64,000 nt of DNA, from contig CAWBCM010000004.1 of NCBI GenBank assembly GCA_963787285.1, forward strand, positions 1-64,000. The letters are read 5' to 3'. Positions 43,570 through 62,247 of the stretch are shown here, in pieces. The notes beneath the pieces were generated by a model that was given only the letters and a program-made list of their open reading frames with translations, did not search any database and was not told where the DNA came from. The first letter of the stretch is position 1. Every line of letters begins with the position of its first letter. The position numbers and the translations under genes are program-made. The stretch comes from JAHEJN01 sp963787285. Lineage in GTDB: Bacteria > Actinomycetota > Acidimicrobiia > Acidimicrobiales > JAHEJN01.

Positions 43570-44205
43570 GTGACCGATCAGGCGGTTCCGACGCTCGGGC
43601 GTGACAGCCACCCGTTCCGGGTGGTGCTCACCGGCGGGCCCGGTGGCGGCAAGTCGACCGCCGCGGACCTCCTCCGCCGAGAGATCGGCGAGCGGGTGAT
43701 CGTGGTACCCGAGGCGGCGACGATGCTGTTCGCCGGCGGCTTTCCCGCGACCGGACGATCCCCAGGCGCGTCGCAAGCGCGCAGGCCGCGATCTACCACG
43801 TGCAACGCAACCTCGAGGACATCCAGGCCGCCCAGTACCCCGAACGGATCCTGTTGTGCGATCGAGGCACCGTCGACGGCGGCGCCTACTGGCCGGACGG
43901 TTCCGACGACTTCTACGAGAGCGTCGGCAGCTCGCACGAGCAGGAGCTCGCTGCGCTACGACGCCGTCATCTTCTTCGAGACGGCGGCGTTGGGCAGCCA
44001 CGGATTCGAGAGCGAGAACCCGGTTCGCACCGAGACCCAACAAGAGGCCGTCGAGCTCGACGGCCGGCTGCGGGAGCTGTGGGCACCGCACCCGTGGTTC
44101 ACCGTCATTCCCCACTCGGCGTCGTTCTTCCGCAAGATGACGGTCGGTCTCGGGATCCTCGAGAGCCTCATTGCCCAGATCGAGGGCAGCACCGACCCGT
44201 CGTGA
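43570..44205 (+). CDS. NadR/Ttd14-like P-loop kinase, two frameshifts
   Basis: GTG at 43570 opens a protein of about 211 residues. Walker A is FRVVLTGGPGGGKSTAADLL, and the middle holds RNLEDIQAAQYPERILLCDR with GTVDGGAYWPDG; the C-terminal half starts RYDAVIFFETAA. This matches the AAA_28/NadR-like ATP-binding family (nucleotide or small-molecule kinases). Frame changes occur near 43765 and 43950. It follows the YgeY gene by 8 bp on the same strand but is not a usual part of that pathway. Confidence 0.72.
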   Translation: MTDQAVPTLGRDSHPFRVVLTGGPGGGKSTAADLLRREIGERVIVVPEAATMLFAGGFPATGRSPGASQARRPRSTTCNATSRTSRPPSTPNGSCCAIEAPSTAAPTGRTVPTTSTRASAARTSRSSLRYDAVIFFETAALGSHGFESENPVRTETQQEAVELDGRLRELWAPHPWFTVIPHSASFFRKMTVGLGILESLIAQIEGSTDPS

Positions 44206-44218
44206 GACCAGCGCGTCG

Positions 44219-44964
44219 CTAGCGGAGAGGTTCGTTCATCCAGGAGTGGGCCGGGACCGCCGTTGCCAGTGGCGGTGGCTCGACCATGCTCACCGGAGGG
44301 GGCATGGCCGACGTTGCGGCGCAGGTCAGCACGAACTCGTCGAAGCGGCACCACCAGCCGGGGAAGACGGCTCCCTCGACGGAACGAACCTCGATAGCGG
44401 CCCAACCGCCGGTCGGATCGTGATCGAGGCGGACCTCGACCGATCGGGTGTCGCGCCGCAGCCCTGTCCGCAGCACCTTGAGCGCGCTCTCCTTGGCGGA
44501 CCAGATGGTGTTGGCCAGCAGGTCGTGGCGGTCGGGCTCTGCGGCCACCGCCCGCTGCTCAGCCGGCGTGAAGTAGTCGCGAACGAAGGCTTGGCTGCGG
44601 TGTTCGACGAGCTCGAGATCGCAGCCCACCCCGTGCGACGAAGCGGTGACGATGCACACCGACCAGTCGGCGCGATCGGTCATCGAGATCGACACCGGTG
44701 CGGCGCGACCTCCGATGAACGCCTCGGGCGCGCCGTCGGACGCGTTGCGGATCGAGACGACGCGGCAGATCAGCGGCATCGGCCACAGGCAGATCCAGTG
44801 CCCGTCCGACGGCCTGCTTCGCCGTCCACCTCGACAGCCGGGTCTCCAGGCGCCGCTTCGGGTATCGGAACGACTCGATTCGTTCGGCCTCCGCCGGGGT
44901 CAGCCAGTCGTGGTGGGTGGGAACCTCGTGGCACCCCGCTGCGTGGTACCGCGCCCCATCCGGT

Positions 44965-44972
<8 letters not shown>
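44219..44972 (-). CDS. Sfp-type 4'-phosphopantetheinyl transferase, one frameshift
   Basis: The enzyme transfers phosphopantetheine from CoA to a carrier-protein side chain. The conserved motifs are SSHGVGCDLELVEHRSQAF (Mg/CoA-binding Asp) and WSAKESALKVLRTGLRRDTR; the N-terminus contains RYPKRRLETRLSRWTAKQAV. A single indel near 44775 shifts the frame between the two halves. GTG at 44972 lies 8 bp inside the carboxylase stop and has GGAG ahead of it, so I prefer it to the longer start at 45011. It is the last gene of the lipid-synthase operon and the natural activator for its four ACP-like domains. About 250 residues. Confidence 0.85.
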
Positions 44973-50484
<5,512 letters not shown>

Positions 50485-50488
<4 letters not shown>

Positions 50489-53400
50489 GAGTCCGCACCG
50501 CCGTTCCCGACCGTGGCGGACCGTAGAGGAGCGACCAGATCGTCGTCGATCGTTCCGGGAAGCTGCACGGTCCGGTAGCCCGAGAGCTCGAGCCGGATAC
50601 GGCCCTTGCCGTCGACCACGATGGCATGCGTACTGCCGTCGTCGTGAGGGGTGACGACGGCCACCAGGCCGTCGAGCTTCTCGGTTGCGTTCCCCGACAC
50701 GACGACCCGGTCGATGTGCATCGGCAGGGCCATTGCAGAGGTTGCGCCGATCTCCCACACACCTGCCGTCTGGAAGCAGAGCTCGAGCGATCGCGGCGCC
50801 GTGCACAGCGGCGCGTCGGGCGGACTGGTTCCGGCCGGCAGTTCCGCGGCGGCGCGGCCGAAGGTGCGCCCACCGTCACTCCACCCCTCGGCCAGCACCT
50901 GATAGGCGGGGCCGTGGAAGTAGATGCGATAGATGTCGTCGGCGGCGACGGTCGGGCCCTCGGGTGGGACGACCTTGGTCTTCCCGAGGTCGATCGGCGC
51001 ACTACCGAGCCGAACCGTGCCCGTGAAGTGAACGGTGCGTTGGGGCTCCGTCTGGTTGGCGAGGACCCGCTCACCCATCAGACGGCAGTGGGCGACGACC
51101 TCGTGGGCATGGGTGTCGAACTGCGCCGTCACGATGATCTCGCGTGGTTCGTCGCGGAAGAACTTGAACGCGGCCAGGAAGTCGACGTCTTCCACCGCAA
51201 GCACCCGGAGGTCCGGGAAGAGCATCGACGCAGCTCGGGCCATCGACTCGACACCCATCACCCCGGGCAGAACGGCGGTGCCGTCGATCCGATGGTGGTC
51301 GAGGAACGGCTGTGCGGTGGGGTCGAGCGTCGCCGTAACGACGAGCCCGTCGGCCATCGTCATTGCCCGGACCTCGGTGGCGGTGATCGCCCCCGTCTCG
51401 GATACTCGGCGGATGATCGGCGCATCGGCACCGACGGCGAGGCCGCCGGTCGGGTGCATCTCGTTGGCCATGACACCGAGCCGTCCGGCAATCACGATCT
51501 CCCGGCTGAGCCCGCCGGCTGCGAGCTCGCGTCGAACGACGGGAATGCCCGCGACGGCCGGCAACATGTCGATGCCCGCCGCCTCCATCACCTGGGGGAT
51601 CGATCCGCGAGTCGCCATGCCGATGTCGCCCCACGCCGTCCAGTCGATCGCCAGTGCGAGCGTGTCGGGATCGAGCGCCGAGGCGTGCTTGCACAACAGG
51701 TCGTTCGCCGCGCTGTAGTCGGTCTGACCGGCGTTGCCGAAGCGTCCGGCGATCGACGAGAACACCACCACCGATTCGAGTGAGACGCTGTCGAGGCCCT
51801 TGATGAGGTTGAACCATCCGTCGGCCTTGACGTCGAAGACGAGGTCGTACTCGTCGGGATCCTTGTCGGGCATGGCTCGGCTGATCTCGAGGCCACCGGC
51901 ATGGATCAGCACACCGATCGAGCCGCTCAGCTCGCGGATGCGTTCCATCTCGGTCGCCATGGCCTCACCGTCACGGAGGTCGACTTGGTGGTAGTGGGCG
52001 GTGCCGCCGCTCGCCTCGATGGCACGCAGTGCGCCGAGCGCCGCGTGGCGTCGTTCGATCTGCCCCAGCTGCTTCTCGACCGCAGCCGGGGTGGCGCGTT
52101 CTCCGGCGTCCTTCATGCGCTCGAAGATCTGGCGCTTGAGCTCGTCGCGATGGTCGGCGAAGGCGACCACATCGGGATCGTCGGGGTCGGGGGGCGGGGC
52201 GAGGTCGAGGAGGTGGAAGGTGCCGCCCGACGCACGGGCGAGGTCGCCGATGATCGCCGACACGATGCTGCCGGCCGCTCCGGTGATGACGAAGACGGTG
52301 TCGCGGTCGAGGGTGACGCCCTCCGGATGATCGGGAATCGGTTGCTCGGCGAGGCTGATCGTCCAGCGACGACCGTCGAGAACGCCGATCTCGACGGCAC
52401 CGGGATCGCGCAGCGTCTCGCCGATGAGGAGGTCGGCCAGGGATGCCTTCCGGCGGCTCATGGGGAAGTCGACCGCCTTGACCAACACGTCGGGGCGTTC
52501 CCGCTTGAATGCCTTGGCCAGCCCGACGACACCGCCTCCCATGGGTGCGGTGGTGACGTCGGGCCCATAGCCGTGTTCGCCGCCGAGGCGGGTGGCCGTG
52601 ACCAGGAAGGTGCCGGCGGCAAAGTCGTCGTAGTGGTCGCGCAGCAGACGGAAGAGCAGCTTGACCCGTCGACGCAGTCCGTCGCGCCAGTGGTCGAGCT
52701 CCTGGTCGACGATGGCCGGTTCGACATCGAGGGCCGGGAGCCAGTACACCCCGCGAAGGGAGCGGTCACCGAGCCAGCTGCGTACCCGTTCGAGCAATTC
52801 GTCGGCCGAGGGCGAGTCGGCGATGCGCAGCACGTCGACCCCCCGTTGCTCGAGGCGACCGGCGAGGGCGGTGCCCACCCCTCCGGCGTCGGCCATGACC
52901 AGCACTGGCGCCCCTTCGTCGAGCTCGACGCCGGTTTCGACGCACAGATCGAGATCGGGTCGTAGGACCGGTACCGGGATCCGTCGCCGGAGTGCCGCCG
53001 ATGCCTCGTCGTCCCCTTGCGGGAGGGCGGTTCCGAGGACCGGCGTCGACGGTGCGGCCGCAACAGCCGGCGCCGCAGCCGGTGGCGCGGCCGGTGCCGC
53101 CGCTGGGGCGGCGGCGGGTGTGGGAGCGGGGAGGTTGGCGCGGTCGCGGACGAAGTCGACGACGTGGGCGAGGGTGGGGTAGTCGCGTAGGGACAGGTTG
53201 TCGTCGCGTTCGATGCCGTAGTGGTCGCGGATGGCGGCGAAGGTTTCGGCTTGTTTGACGGTGTCGATGCCCAGGTCGGCTTCGAGGTCGAGTTCGAGCT
53301 CGAGCATGTCGGAGGGGTAGCCGGTCTGTTCGGCCACCACCGACAACACCATCGCCACCACCGGATCACCGGCCGGCTCCGCGGCGGGTGCCGCGGCGGG

Positions 53401-56400
53401 TGCCGCGGGCGCGGGTGCCGCGGGTGCAGATGCCGCCGCTGGGGCGGCGGCGGCTGCTGGCAGCGGGGAGGTTGGCGCGGTCGCGGACGAAGTCGACGAC
53501 GTGGGCGAGGGTGGGGTAGTCGCGTAGGGACAGGTTGTCGTCGCGTTCGATGCCGTAGTGGTCGCGGATGGCGGCGAAGGTTTCGGCTTGTTTGACGGTG
53601 TCGATGCCCAGGTCGGCTTCGAGGTCGAGTTCGAGCTCGAGCATGTCGGAGGGGTAGCCGGTCTGTTCGGCCACCACCGACAGCACCATCGCCACCACCG
53701 GATCACCGGCCGGCTGCCGGTCGGCGGGTGCCGCGGGTGCGGTGCGCGGGTGCCGCGGGTGCAGATGCCGCCGCTGGGGCGGCGGCGGCTGCGGGATCGG
53801 GGAGGTTGGCGCGGTCGCGGACGAAGTCGACGACGTGGGCGAGGGTGGGGTAGTCGCGCAGGGACAGGTTGTCGTCGCGTTCGATGCCGTAGTGGTCGCG
53901 GATGGCGGCGAAGGTTTCGGCTTGTTTGACGGTGTCGATGCCGAGGTCGGCTTCGAGGTCGAGTTCGAGCTCGAGCATGTCGGAGGGGTAGCCGGTCTGT
54001 TCGGCCACCACCGACAACACCATCGCCACCACCGGATCACCGGCCGGCTCCGCGGCGGGTGCCGCGGGTGCCGCGCGGCGCGGGTGCCGCGGGTGCAGAT
54101 GCCGCCGCTGGGGCGGCGGCCTCCGCAGGCATCGGGGAGGTTGGCGCGGTCGCGGACGAAGTCGACGACGTGGGCGAGGGTGGGGTAGTCGCGTAGGGAC
54201 AGGTTGTCGTCGCGTTCGATGCCGTAGTGGTCGCGGATGGCGGCGAAGGTTTCGGCTTGTTTGACGGTGTCGATGCCCAGGTCGGCTTCGAGGTCGAGTT
54301 CGAGCTCGAGCATGTCGGAGGGGTAGCCGGTCTGTTCGGCCACCACCGACAACACCATCGCCACCACCGGATCACCGGCCGGCTCCGCGGCCGGGTGCCG
54401 CGGGCGACCGGTGCCGCCGCCGGCGCGGGTGCGGTGGCTGGCGCCGCGTCGGTCGATGCCGCAGCCGAGACGGCTGCAGGTGTGGGGGCCACTGCCGGCG
54501 GCGATGAGATCACCTCGGGGGCGTGCTCGACCGAGCGTTCCGGATGCACGGCTATGCCCGAGGGCGGACCGTCGTCACGGACCCTGAGCGTGCGCTGCAC
54601 GGTCTCCAGCTCGGCGCTCTCGTAGCCGCTCACCTCGGCGAGCCAGCGTCGCCAGGCCTCGGGATCGTTCACGCGGTACTCGAAGCCCAGTTCGTCGGGC
54701 TCCCGGTGGCGGCCATCGGGGCTCGGCACCCAGCGCAGGAGCGACATGCTGATCTGCGAACCGAACCCGGCGCCGAGGCGCAGCGCGTAGGTGACCGGGT
54801 AGGCGCCACCCTTCGACAGGTTCAGCGGCCCCAGGTCGGGGTCGGTCTCCTTCACGTTGGCGATGGGCGGGACGATGCCGGTCTCGAGCGACTTGATGGC
54901 GAGCACGTCCTCGATCCCGACCCCCATCGCGTGCCCGGTGAAGCCCTTGGTGTTGGCGATCACGATCGAGTCGGCGCTCGATCCGAAGACGTGCCGGAGT
55001 GCATCGACCTCGGCCTGGGCGCTGCCGCCTCGTGCGGGCGTGTAGGTCTCGTGGGAGACGAACACCGTGTTGGGAGCGATCTGGTGGCGGTTGATGCCCC
55101 ACCGGTTCTCGGCGCGCGCGATCACGTCTTCCATCACGTCGCGGATGTGGGTCACGTCGAGACGGCTGCCGTGGAACGCGCTGTTGGCGGTCACGGTGCT
55201 CAAGCACCTCGCAGATCGGCCGGATTCCACGGGCGCGCGCCGTGTCGGCCCGCTCGACGACGATCGCGGCGGCGCCCATGCCGAGGATCATGCCGTGTCG
55301 TCGGCGATCGAAGGGCAGCGCCGCCTCCTCGACCACTTCGTCGGTGGCGGCGGCGCCGGTCGACAGGAAGCCGGCGCCCACCCAGTCCATCAGGACGTCG
55401 CTGGTGACGTCGTCACCGGCGATGATGATGACGCGCTGGCAGCGTCCGAGGCGGATCCAGTCCTCGGCGATGGCGACGGCCTGAGTGGTGCTGGCGCAGG
55501 CCGAGTTGATCTGGGTGTTCGGGCCGCGGGCGCCGATGTGCTCGGCGAACTGGGCGTGACCCATCGACAGCGCCTTGAACAGGAATCGGCGGTCGAACTC
55601 GTACGAGTTGGCGGCGATCGTCGGTGTGCAGCTCGTGGATCATGTGGTCGAGCTCGTCGACCAGCGGATTGTCGGCCGCCATCCGGGAGCGGAGGTGCTC
55701 GAGCGCCTCGAGCCGGTCGTGGCGGGCGCGGTCGTGCTCGTATCGGGTCACCTCGTCGATGAGCCGATCGGTGCCGGGGAACGCCGACGCGAAGATCACG
55801 GCCGGTGTCGTCACGCTCGGCAACCGGCAGCGCCCAGGCCTCGGGCAGCTTGCTGCCGGTACTGGTGGTCTTGTACCGCATCGCCATCGGCAGGCCGGCG
55901 TCACGCAGGGCGTCGATGCCGGCCCCGATGGCGAGCTCGGTCGCCGGGTCGAGCGCGGCCTTGCGGTCCGCGCTCAGCCCGAACTCCGACACGATGTCGA
56001 GGTGGCCCTTGCGGCCCGCGAGCTTGATGACGTCGTGGGGCGAGTCGATCGACTCGAATCGCCCGCCTCCTGCCTCGCTCTTCACGAGACGGGTGATGTG
56101 CTTGTCGACGATCCGCTCACGCATCGCAACCGGGATCGCGTCGATGAACGACTCGCCGTCGAGCAGGCGAACGATGTTGCCGTCGTCGAACACCCGCTCG
56201 GTGCCGGGAAGGCCGAGCGCGGCTCCGGTGATGACCACCGGCTCGCCGCCACCGAGTCGATCGACATCGGTGGGTGCCGCCGTCGGGCTGGCCCCGGTGA
56301 GGACCTGGTAGCCCCGTTCCAGAACGTCGGCGAAGAGATGCCCGAGCTCGACATAGCGGTCCGAACCCGATGCGAGCGCGGGGGCCGGAGTCGTCGTGCC

Positions 56401-59275
56401 GACGGTCGGAGCCACCGCAACCGGTGCAGCCGGGATGGACTCGACCACTCGATCGCGGGTTCCCACACCCAAACCCGCGGCGTACAGGCCACACAGTGCC
56501 TGATTGAACGACATGATGTCCCCGCTCTTCGGGTGGTTGGTGTACAGCGCCATGACCTCGGGGTCATCACCGAGCACGTCCTCGACGAAGCCGTGCAGTG
56601 CCCGTTTGGGCCCCACTTCGACGAACACGCGGGCGCCCGCGTCGTGGAGGGTGGTCAGCCCGGCGACGAACTGGACCGGCGAGGCGACCTGGCGGCCGAG
56701 GATCTCGACGATGTCGGGCGCCACAGCGGGACCCATCGGGTAGAACTCGCCGTTCACGTTGGCCACCGTGGGGATCGCCGGCGGATGGATGTCGAGGCGG
56801 GCGAGCACCTGCCTCAGCGACTCGGCGGCGGGCGCCACGATCTCGGTGTGGAAGGCGTGACTCACCGGGAGGGGCACGACCTGGTGGCCGGCTTCGGTCA
56901 GGGCCGCGGTGGCCGCCTCGACTCCGGGGGTCGAGCCGCCGACCACGGCCTGGTGGCGGCTGTTGATGTTGGCGACCACCACGTAGGGCTCGATGGTGGC
57001 GATGATGGCCTCGACCTCCTCGATCGGGGCGAACACGGCGATCATGAGCCCGTTGTCGTCGACCGAGACGTTGGCCATCTCGCGACCGCGAGCGCTCACC
57101 GCCTCGAGTGCGTCGCCGAAGGGGAGGGCTCCCGAGGCCACGAGGGCCCCGTACTCGCCCAGGCTGTGACCCATCACCATGTCGGGCTGGATGCCGTAGG
57201 CGCCGAGCAGCCGGGTGAGGGCCAGATCGGCGGTGAGCACGGCGGGCTGGGTGATCTCGGTCTGACGCAGCTGTTCGGTGGCCTCGGCCACTGCCGCCTC
57301 GTCGGCGGGGTCGACGAAGATGATCTCGCTCAACGGCCGCCCGATGAGAGGCTCCATGATGCGGTCGGCCTCGTCGAAGGTGGCCCGCACGATCGGTTCA
57401 CTCTCGCGCAGCTCGGCCAGCATGTTCACGTACTGTGAGCCCTGACCGGTGTAGAGCATCGCCACCTGGTGCGCGTGTCCGACGCCGTGGAAGACACCCT
57501 GGTTGGCGAGCAGTCGCCACGCGGCCACGTTGTCGGACTCGAGAGCCTTGCGTGCCTTCGCGGCCCGGGACGCCAGTTCGTCGGCGTCGGCGAAGTCGAT
57601 GGCGACGCGGACGTGGGCCCGGAGGTCGGACTCGGCCGGCGGCGCGGGCGCGGGCGCCGACCCGGCTTCGGCCTCCGCCTGGATATCGGCCAGCCGAGCC
57701 GAGACGGCGCTGTTGTCGGCCCCGCCGACCACGACGGCTCCCCGGAGAGGCGGCTTCAACGTTTCGGCGTCGGCCCATTCGGCGGTGGGCGCAGCCGGCG
57801 GGCTCACCGCCGATTCCCTCGCGGCCGCAGCCGCGGCGGGGCGACCGACGGTGAGCCGGCCCGGCACGTGCTCCTCGAGCACCATGTGGAAGTTGGTACC
57901 GCCGAAGCCGAAGGCGCTGACCCCCGCCGACCGGATGTCGCCGTTGGCCTCCCAGGGGCGCAGCTCCGTGTTGACCGCCAACGGCGAATGCTCGAAGTCG
58001 ATGTTCGGGTTCGGGTGTTCGGCACCGAGCGACGGGGGCATCATCTTGGCGTCGAGCGCCAGGGCGGCCTTGAGCATGCCGGCCGCGCCGGCCGCGCCCT
58101 TGAGGTGGCCGATGTTCGACTTCACCGACCCCAGCGCCATGGAGCCCGGGGCCAGACCGAAGCCGGCGAAGGCATCGGCGATGCTCTGCGACTCGACGAC
58201 GTCACCCACCTTGGTCGACGTGCCGTGGGCCTCGATGAGGGTCGCCGTTCCGGGAACGAGGTCGGCGTTGTGCCAGGCGCGCTGGATGGCGAGCCGCTGG
58301 CCGACGGGGTTCGGGGCCGTGATGCCCTTGCCCTTGCCGTCGCTGGCTCCACCGATACCGCGGATGACCGCGTACACGTGATCGCCGGCGCGTTCGGCGT
58401 CGGCGAGGCGCTTGAGCAGGAACACGGCGGCGCCCTCGCCCATGACGAAGCCGTCGGCGCCGTCGCCGAAGGGACGGGTGCCGGTGGCCGACAGGGCGCC
58501 GATCTTGCAGAACTTCACGAAGGTGCTCGCGCTCATGTTGCGCGTCGACACCACCGGTGAGCACGGTGTCGAAGTCGCCGGTCTCGAGCCCCTCGACGGC
58601 CGCGTCGATGGCGGCCATCGCCGATGCGCATGCGGCGTCGACGGTGAAGTTCGGACCGTGGAAGTCGAACAGGTTGGCGATGCGGCCGGCGATGATGTTG
58701 GCCAGCTCGCCGGGCATGGTGTCCTCGGTGATGCCGGGGAACCGCCCCCGCACTCCGGTCTGCATCTCCTCGATGATCGTGGCCCTCAGATCGGGAGCGA
58801 GCGCGGCGAACGCCGGTGCCTGGGCCAGCTCGTCGGCGTACTCGGGGAAGTACACGCTCATGGCCGTCAGGTAGTGGAGGTCTCCGCCCATCGCGTTGCC
58901 CAGGATCACGGCGGTGCGCTCCGTGTCGAGCGGGCGGTCGGGGTACCCGTAGTCGGCCAGGGCCTGACGGGCCGCGACGATCGCCCACTGCTGGGTGCGG
59001 TCCATCGCGTCGCTCACCTTCGGTGGGATCGGCAGCCGCCACTGGAGCGGTTGCCAGTCCCACTCGCGAACCCAGCCACCGATCTTCGAGTACGTCTTGT
59101 TGGTCGCCAGTCGGTCGTCGTCGAAGTAGTAGTCGGGGTTCCAGCGGTCGTCGACCTCGCTGATGCTGTAGCGCTTGTTGGTGATGTTGTCCCAGAACGT
59201 GGGAACGTCGGGCGCGTCGGGGAGGACGGCGCCCACGCCGACGATGGCGATGGCGCGGTCGACGGTCTCAGCCAT
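50485..59275 (-). CDS. Giant PUFA-synthase-like protein KS-AT-KS-4xACP-KR-DH, frameshifted
   Basis: About 2,930 residues. KS1 (about 1-470): VDAACASAMAAIDAAVEG, LIEAHGTSTKVGD, GSVKSNIGHLKGAAGAAG. AT (about 600-910): VMGHSLGEYGALVASGAL. KS2 (about 1005-1520): QINSACASTTQAVAIAEDW, FVSHETYTPARGGS, NTKGFTGHAMGVGIED. Four ACP-like repeats (1631-2048). KR: VITGAAGSIVSAIIGDLARA near 2328, FSSIAGRFGNAGQTDYSAAN near 2520. DH: PFLDHHRIDGTAVLPGVMG near 2663. It resembles PfaA-type synthases, but a second KS sits between AT and the ACPs. ATG 59275 has GAGGAG upstream. The main breaks are near 58555 (extra G), 55810, 55615, 55200 and in three ACP linkers. No enoyl reductase is encoded. Confidence 0.85.
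53131..54381 (-). repeat. Four nearly identical ACP-like repeats within the synthase
   Basis: Four units of about 246 bp, separated by Ala/Pro-rich linkers (period 334-337 bp), lie at 54136-54381, 53802-54046, 53467-53713 and 53131-53376. Each encodes GDPVVAMVLSVVAEQTGYPS, DMLELELDLEADLGIDTVKQ, AETFAAIRDHYGIERDDNLS and LRDYPTLAHVVDFVRDRANL. The units are almost identical at DNA level. In every copy the phosphopantetheine position reads DTV, not DSI or DSL. Periods that are not multiples of three reflect indels in the linkers. Confidence 0.85.
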
Positions 59276-59314
59276 GGTGGAGCTCCTCTGAGCTGGTTGT
59301 CGTACTGGTGGTGG

Positions 59315-60983
<1,669 letters not shown>

Positions 60984-61115
60984 GCTGCAACTCCGATTCG
61001 GCGGTTGGATGGTGCTGGTGGCGGTGACGCATCCGAGGGGTTCCGGGCGCGTCGATGCGGGAATATTTCCACGCCGACAGCGAGCGATCCAGGGGCGAAG
61101 GTCCCGGCTGATCGG

Positions 61116-62222
61116 CTAGCGGGTGACCTCGAGCGCCTGGGCGAAGTCGCGCCACAGATCGTCGATGTCCTCGCACCCGACGCTCATACGTATGAGTGAG
61201 GGCGGAATCCGTTCCTGGCCGACGATGGTTGCTCGTCGCTCCATGGTCGACTCGATGCCGCCGAGGCTGGTGGCATGGTGGACCAGCTCCATCCGTTCGC
61301 ACAGCGCCGAAGCCCGCTCGCCCGGCCCGGTCGGCTCGAACGACAGCATCGCGCCGAAGCCGGTCATGAAGCCGGCGGCCACGGCGTGGTTCGGATGGCT
61401 GGGCAGGCCGGGGTAGAGCACGCGATCGATCTCGGGGTGCGCTTCCAGGCGCTGGGCCAGCTCCATGGCGTTCTGCTGGGCCCGTTCCATACGGAGACCG
61501 AGGGTGCGGGCGCCGCGAATGGTGAGGAACGCCTCCATGGCGCCGATCGTGGCGCCGTTGAGCAGCCGCCGTTGATGGAACTCGTCGTAGAGCTCGTCGT
61601 TGCGGGTGATGACCGCGCCGGCGAACAGGTCGGAGTGGCCGCCGATGAACTTGGTGGCCGAGTGCATCACCACATCGGCGCCGTAGTCGAGGGGTTGCTG
61701 GTTGAGTGGTGTGGCAAAGGTGCTGTCGACAGCCACGATGCAGCCGGGCTTGCGGGGTGCGCCACAGATCGCCGGCAGGTCGGCCACCGTGATCAGCGGG
61801 TTCTCCGGTGACTCGAGCCACACGAGATCGGCGGTCATGCACGCCTCGCGCCAGGCGGGCGTGTCGGACTGGTCGAGGCGGCTCACCGTCCATCGACCCT
61901 GCGCCTCGCCCTCCGCGAGCAGGCCGGCGACACCGTGGTAGGGGTCCGCGGGCACGGCGAGATGCGACCCGACAGGTAGGCGGTGGAGGATCACTGCGGC
62001 GGCGGCCATCCCTGATCCGAACACCAGCGCCCGACCGTTCTCGAGCCCGCCGATCAGGCTCTCGAGCGCGTCGGTGGTGGCGGTGCCGTTGCTGCGGCTG
62101 TAGAGCCGGTCGTCGGGCAGGTAGAAGTTCGATGCGAAGACGGGGGCGACGTTCAGGGGCTCACCGCTCGACCGGACGCGGCCACCGGCGATCAACCAGG
62201 TCGCAGGACTCCACTCGGACAT
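61116..62222 (-). CDS. Cys/Met-metabolism PLP enzyme (cystathionine gamma-synthase type)
   Basis: PLP gamma-family enzyme of 368 residues. The catalytic Lys lies in VMHSATKFIGGHSDLFAGAV (near 189), and FGSGMAAAAVILHRLPVGSH and VWLESPENPLI bind PLP and substrate. It could make cystathionine from activated homoserine and cysteine or act as a gamma-lyase; no other sulfur gene is near except the distant D-cysteine desulfhydrase-like gene. ATG at 62222; the longer upstream frame overlaps the SRPBCC gene. Third in line after ArsR and SRPBCC genes. Confidence 0.85.
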   Translation of the reverse strand: MSEWSPATWLIAGGRVRSSGEPLNVAPVFASNFYLPDDRLYSRSNGTATTDALESLIGGLENGRALVFGSGMAAAAVILHRLPVGSHLAVPADPYHGVAGLLAEGEAQGRWTVSRLDQSDTPAWREACMTADLVWLESPENPLITVADLPAICGAPRKPGCIVAVDSTFATPLNQQPLDYGADVVMHSATKFIGGHSDLFAGAVITRNDELYDEFHQRRLLNGATIGAMEAFLTIRGARTLGLRMERAQQNAMELAQRLEAHPEIDRVLYPGLPSHPNHAVAAGFMTGFGAMLSFEPTGPGERASALCERMELVHHATSLGGIESTMERRATIVGQERIPPSLIRMSVGCEDIDDLWRDFAQALEVTR

Positions 62223-62247
62223 CTTGGGACCGTACCGGCCCGAGCGC

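Noticed and set aside
53131..54381. Evenly spaced long repeats resembling a CRISPR-like array
   Set aside because: The units are about 246 bp coding for ACP-like domains with Ala/Pro linkers, not short repeats with unique spacers.
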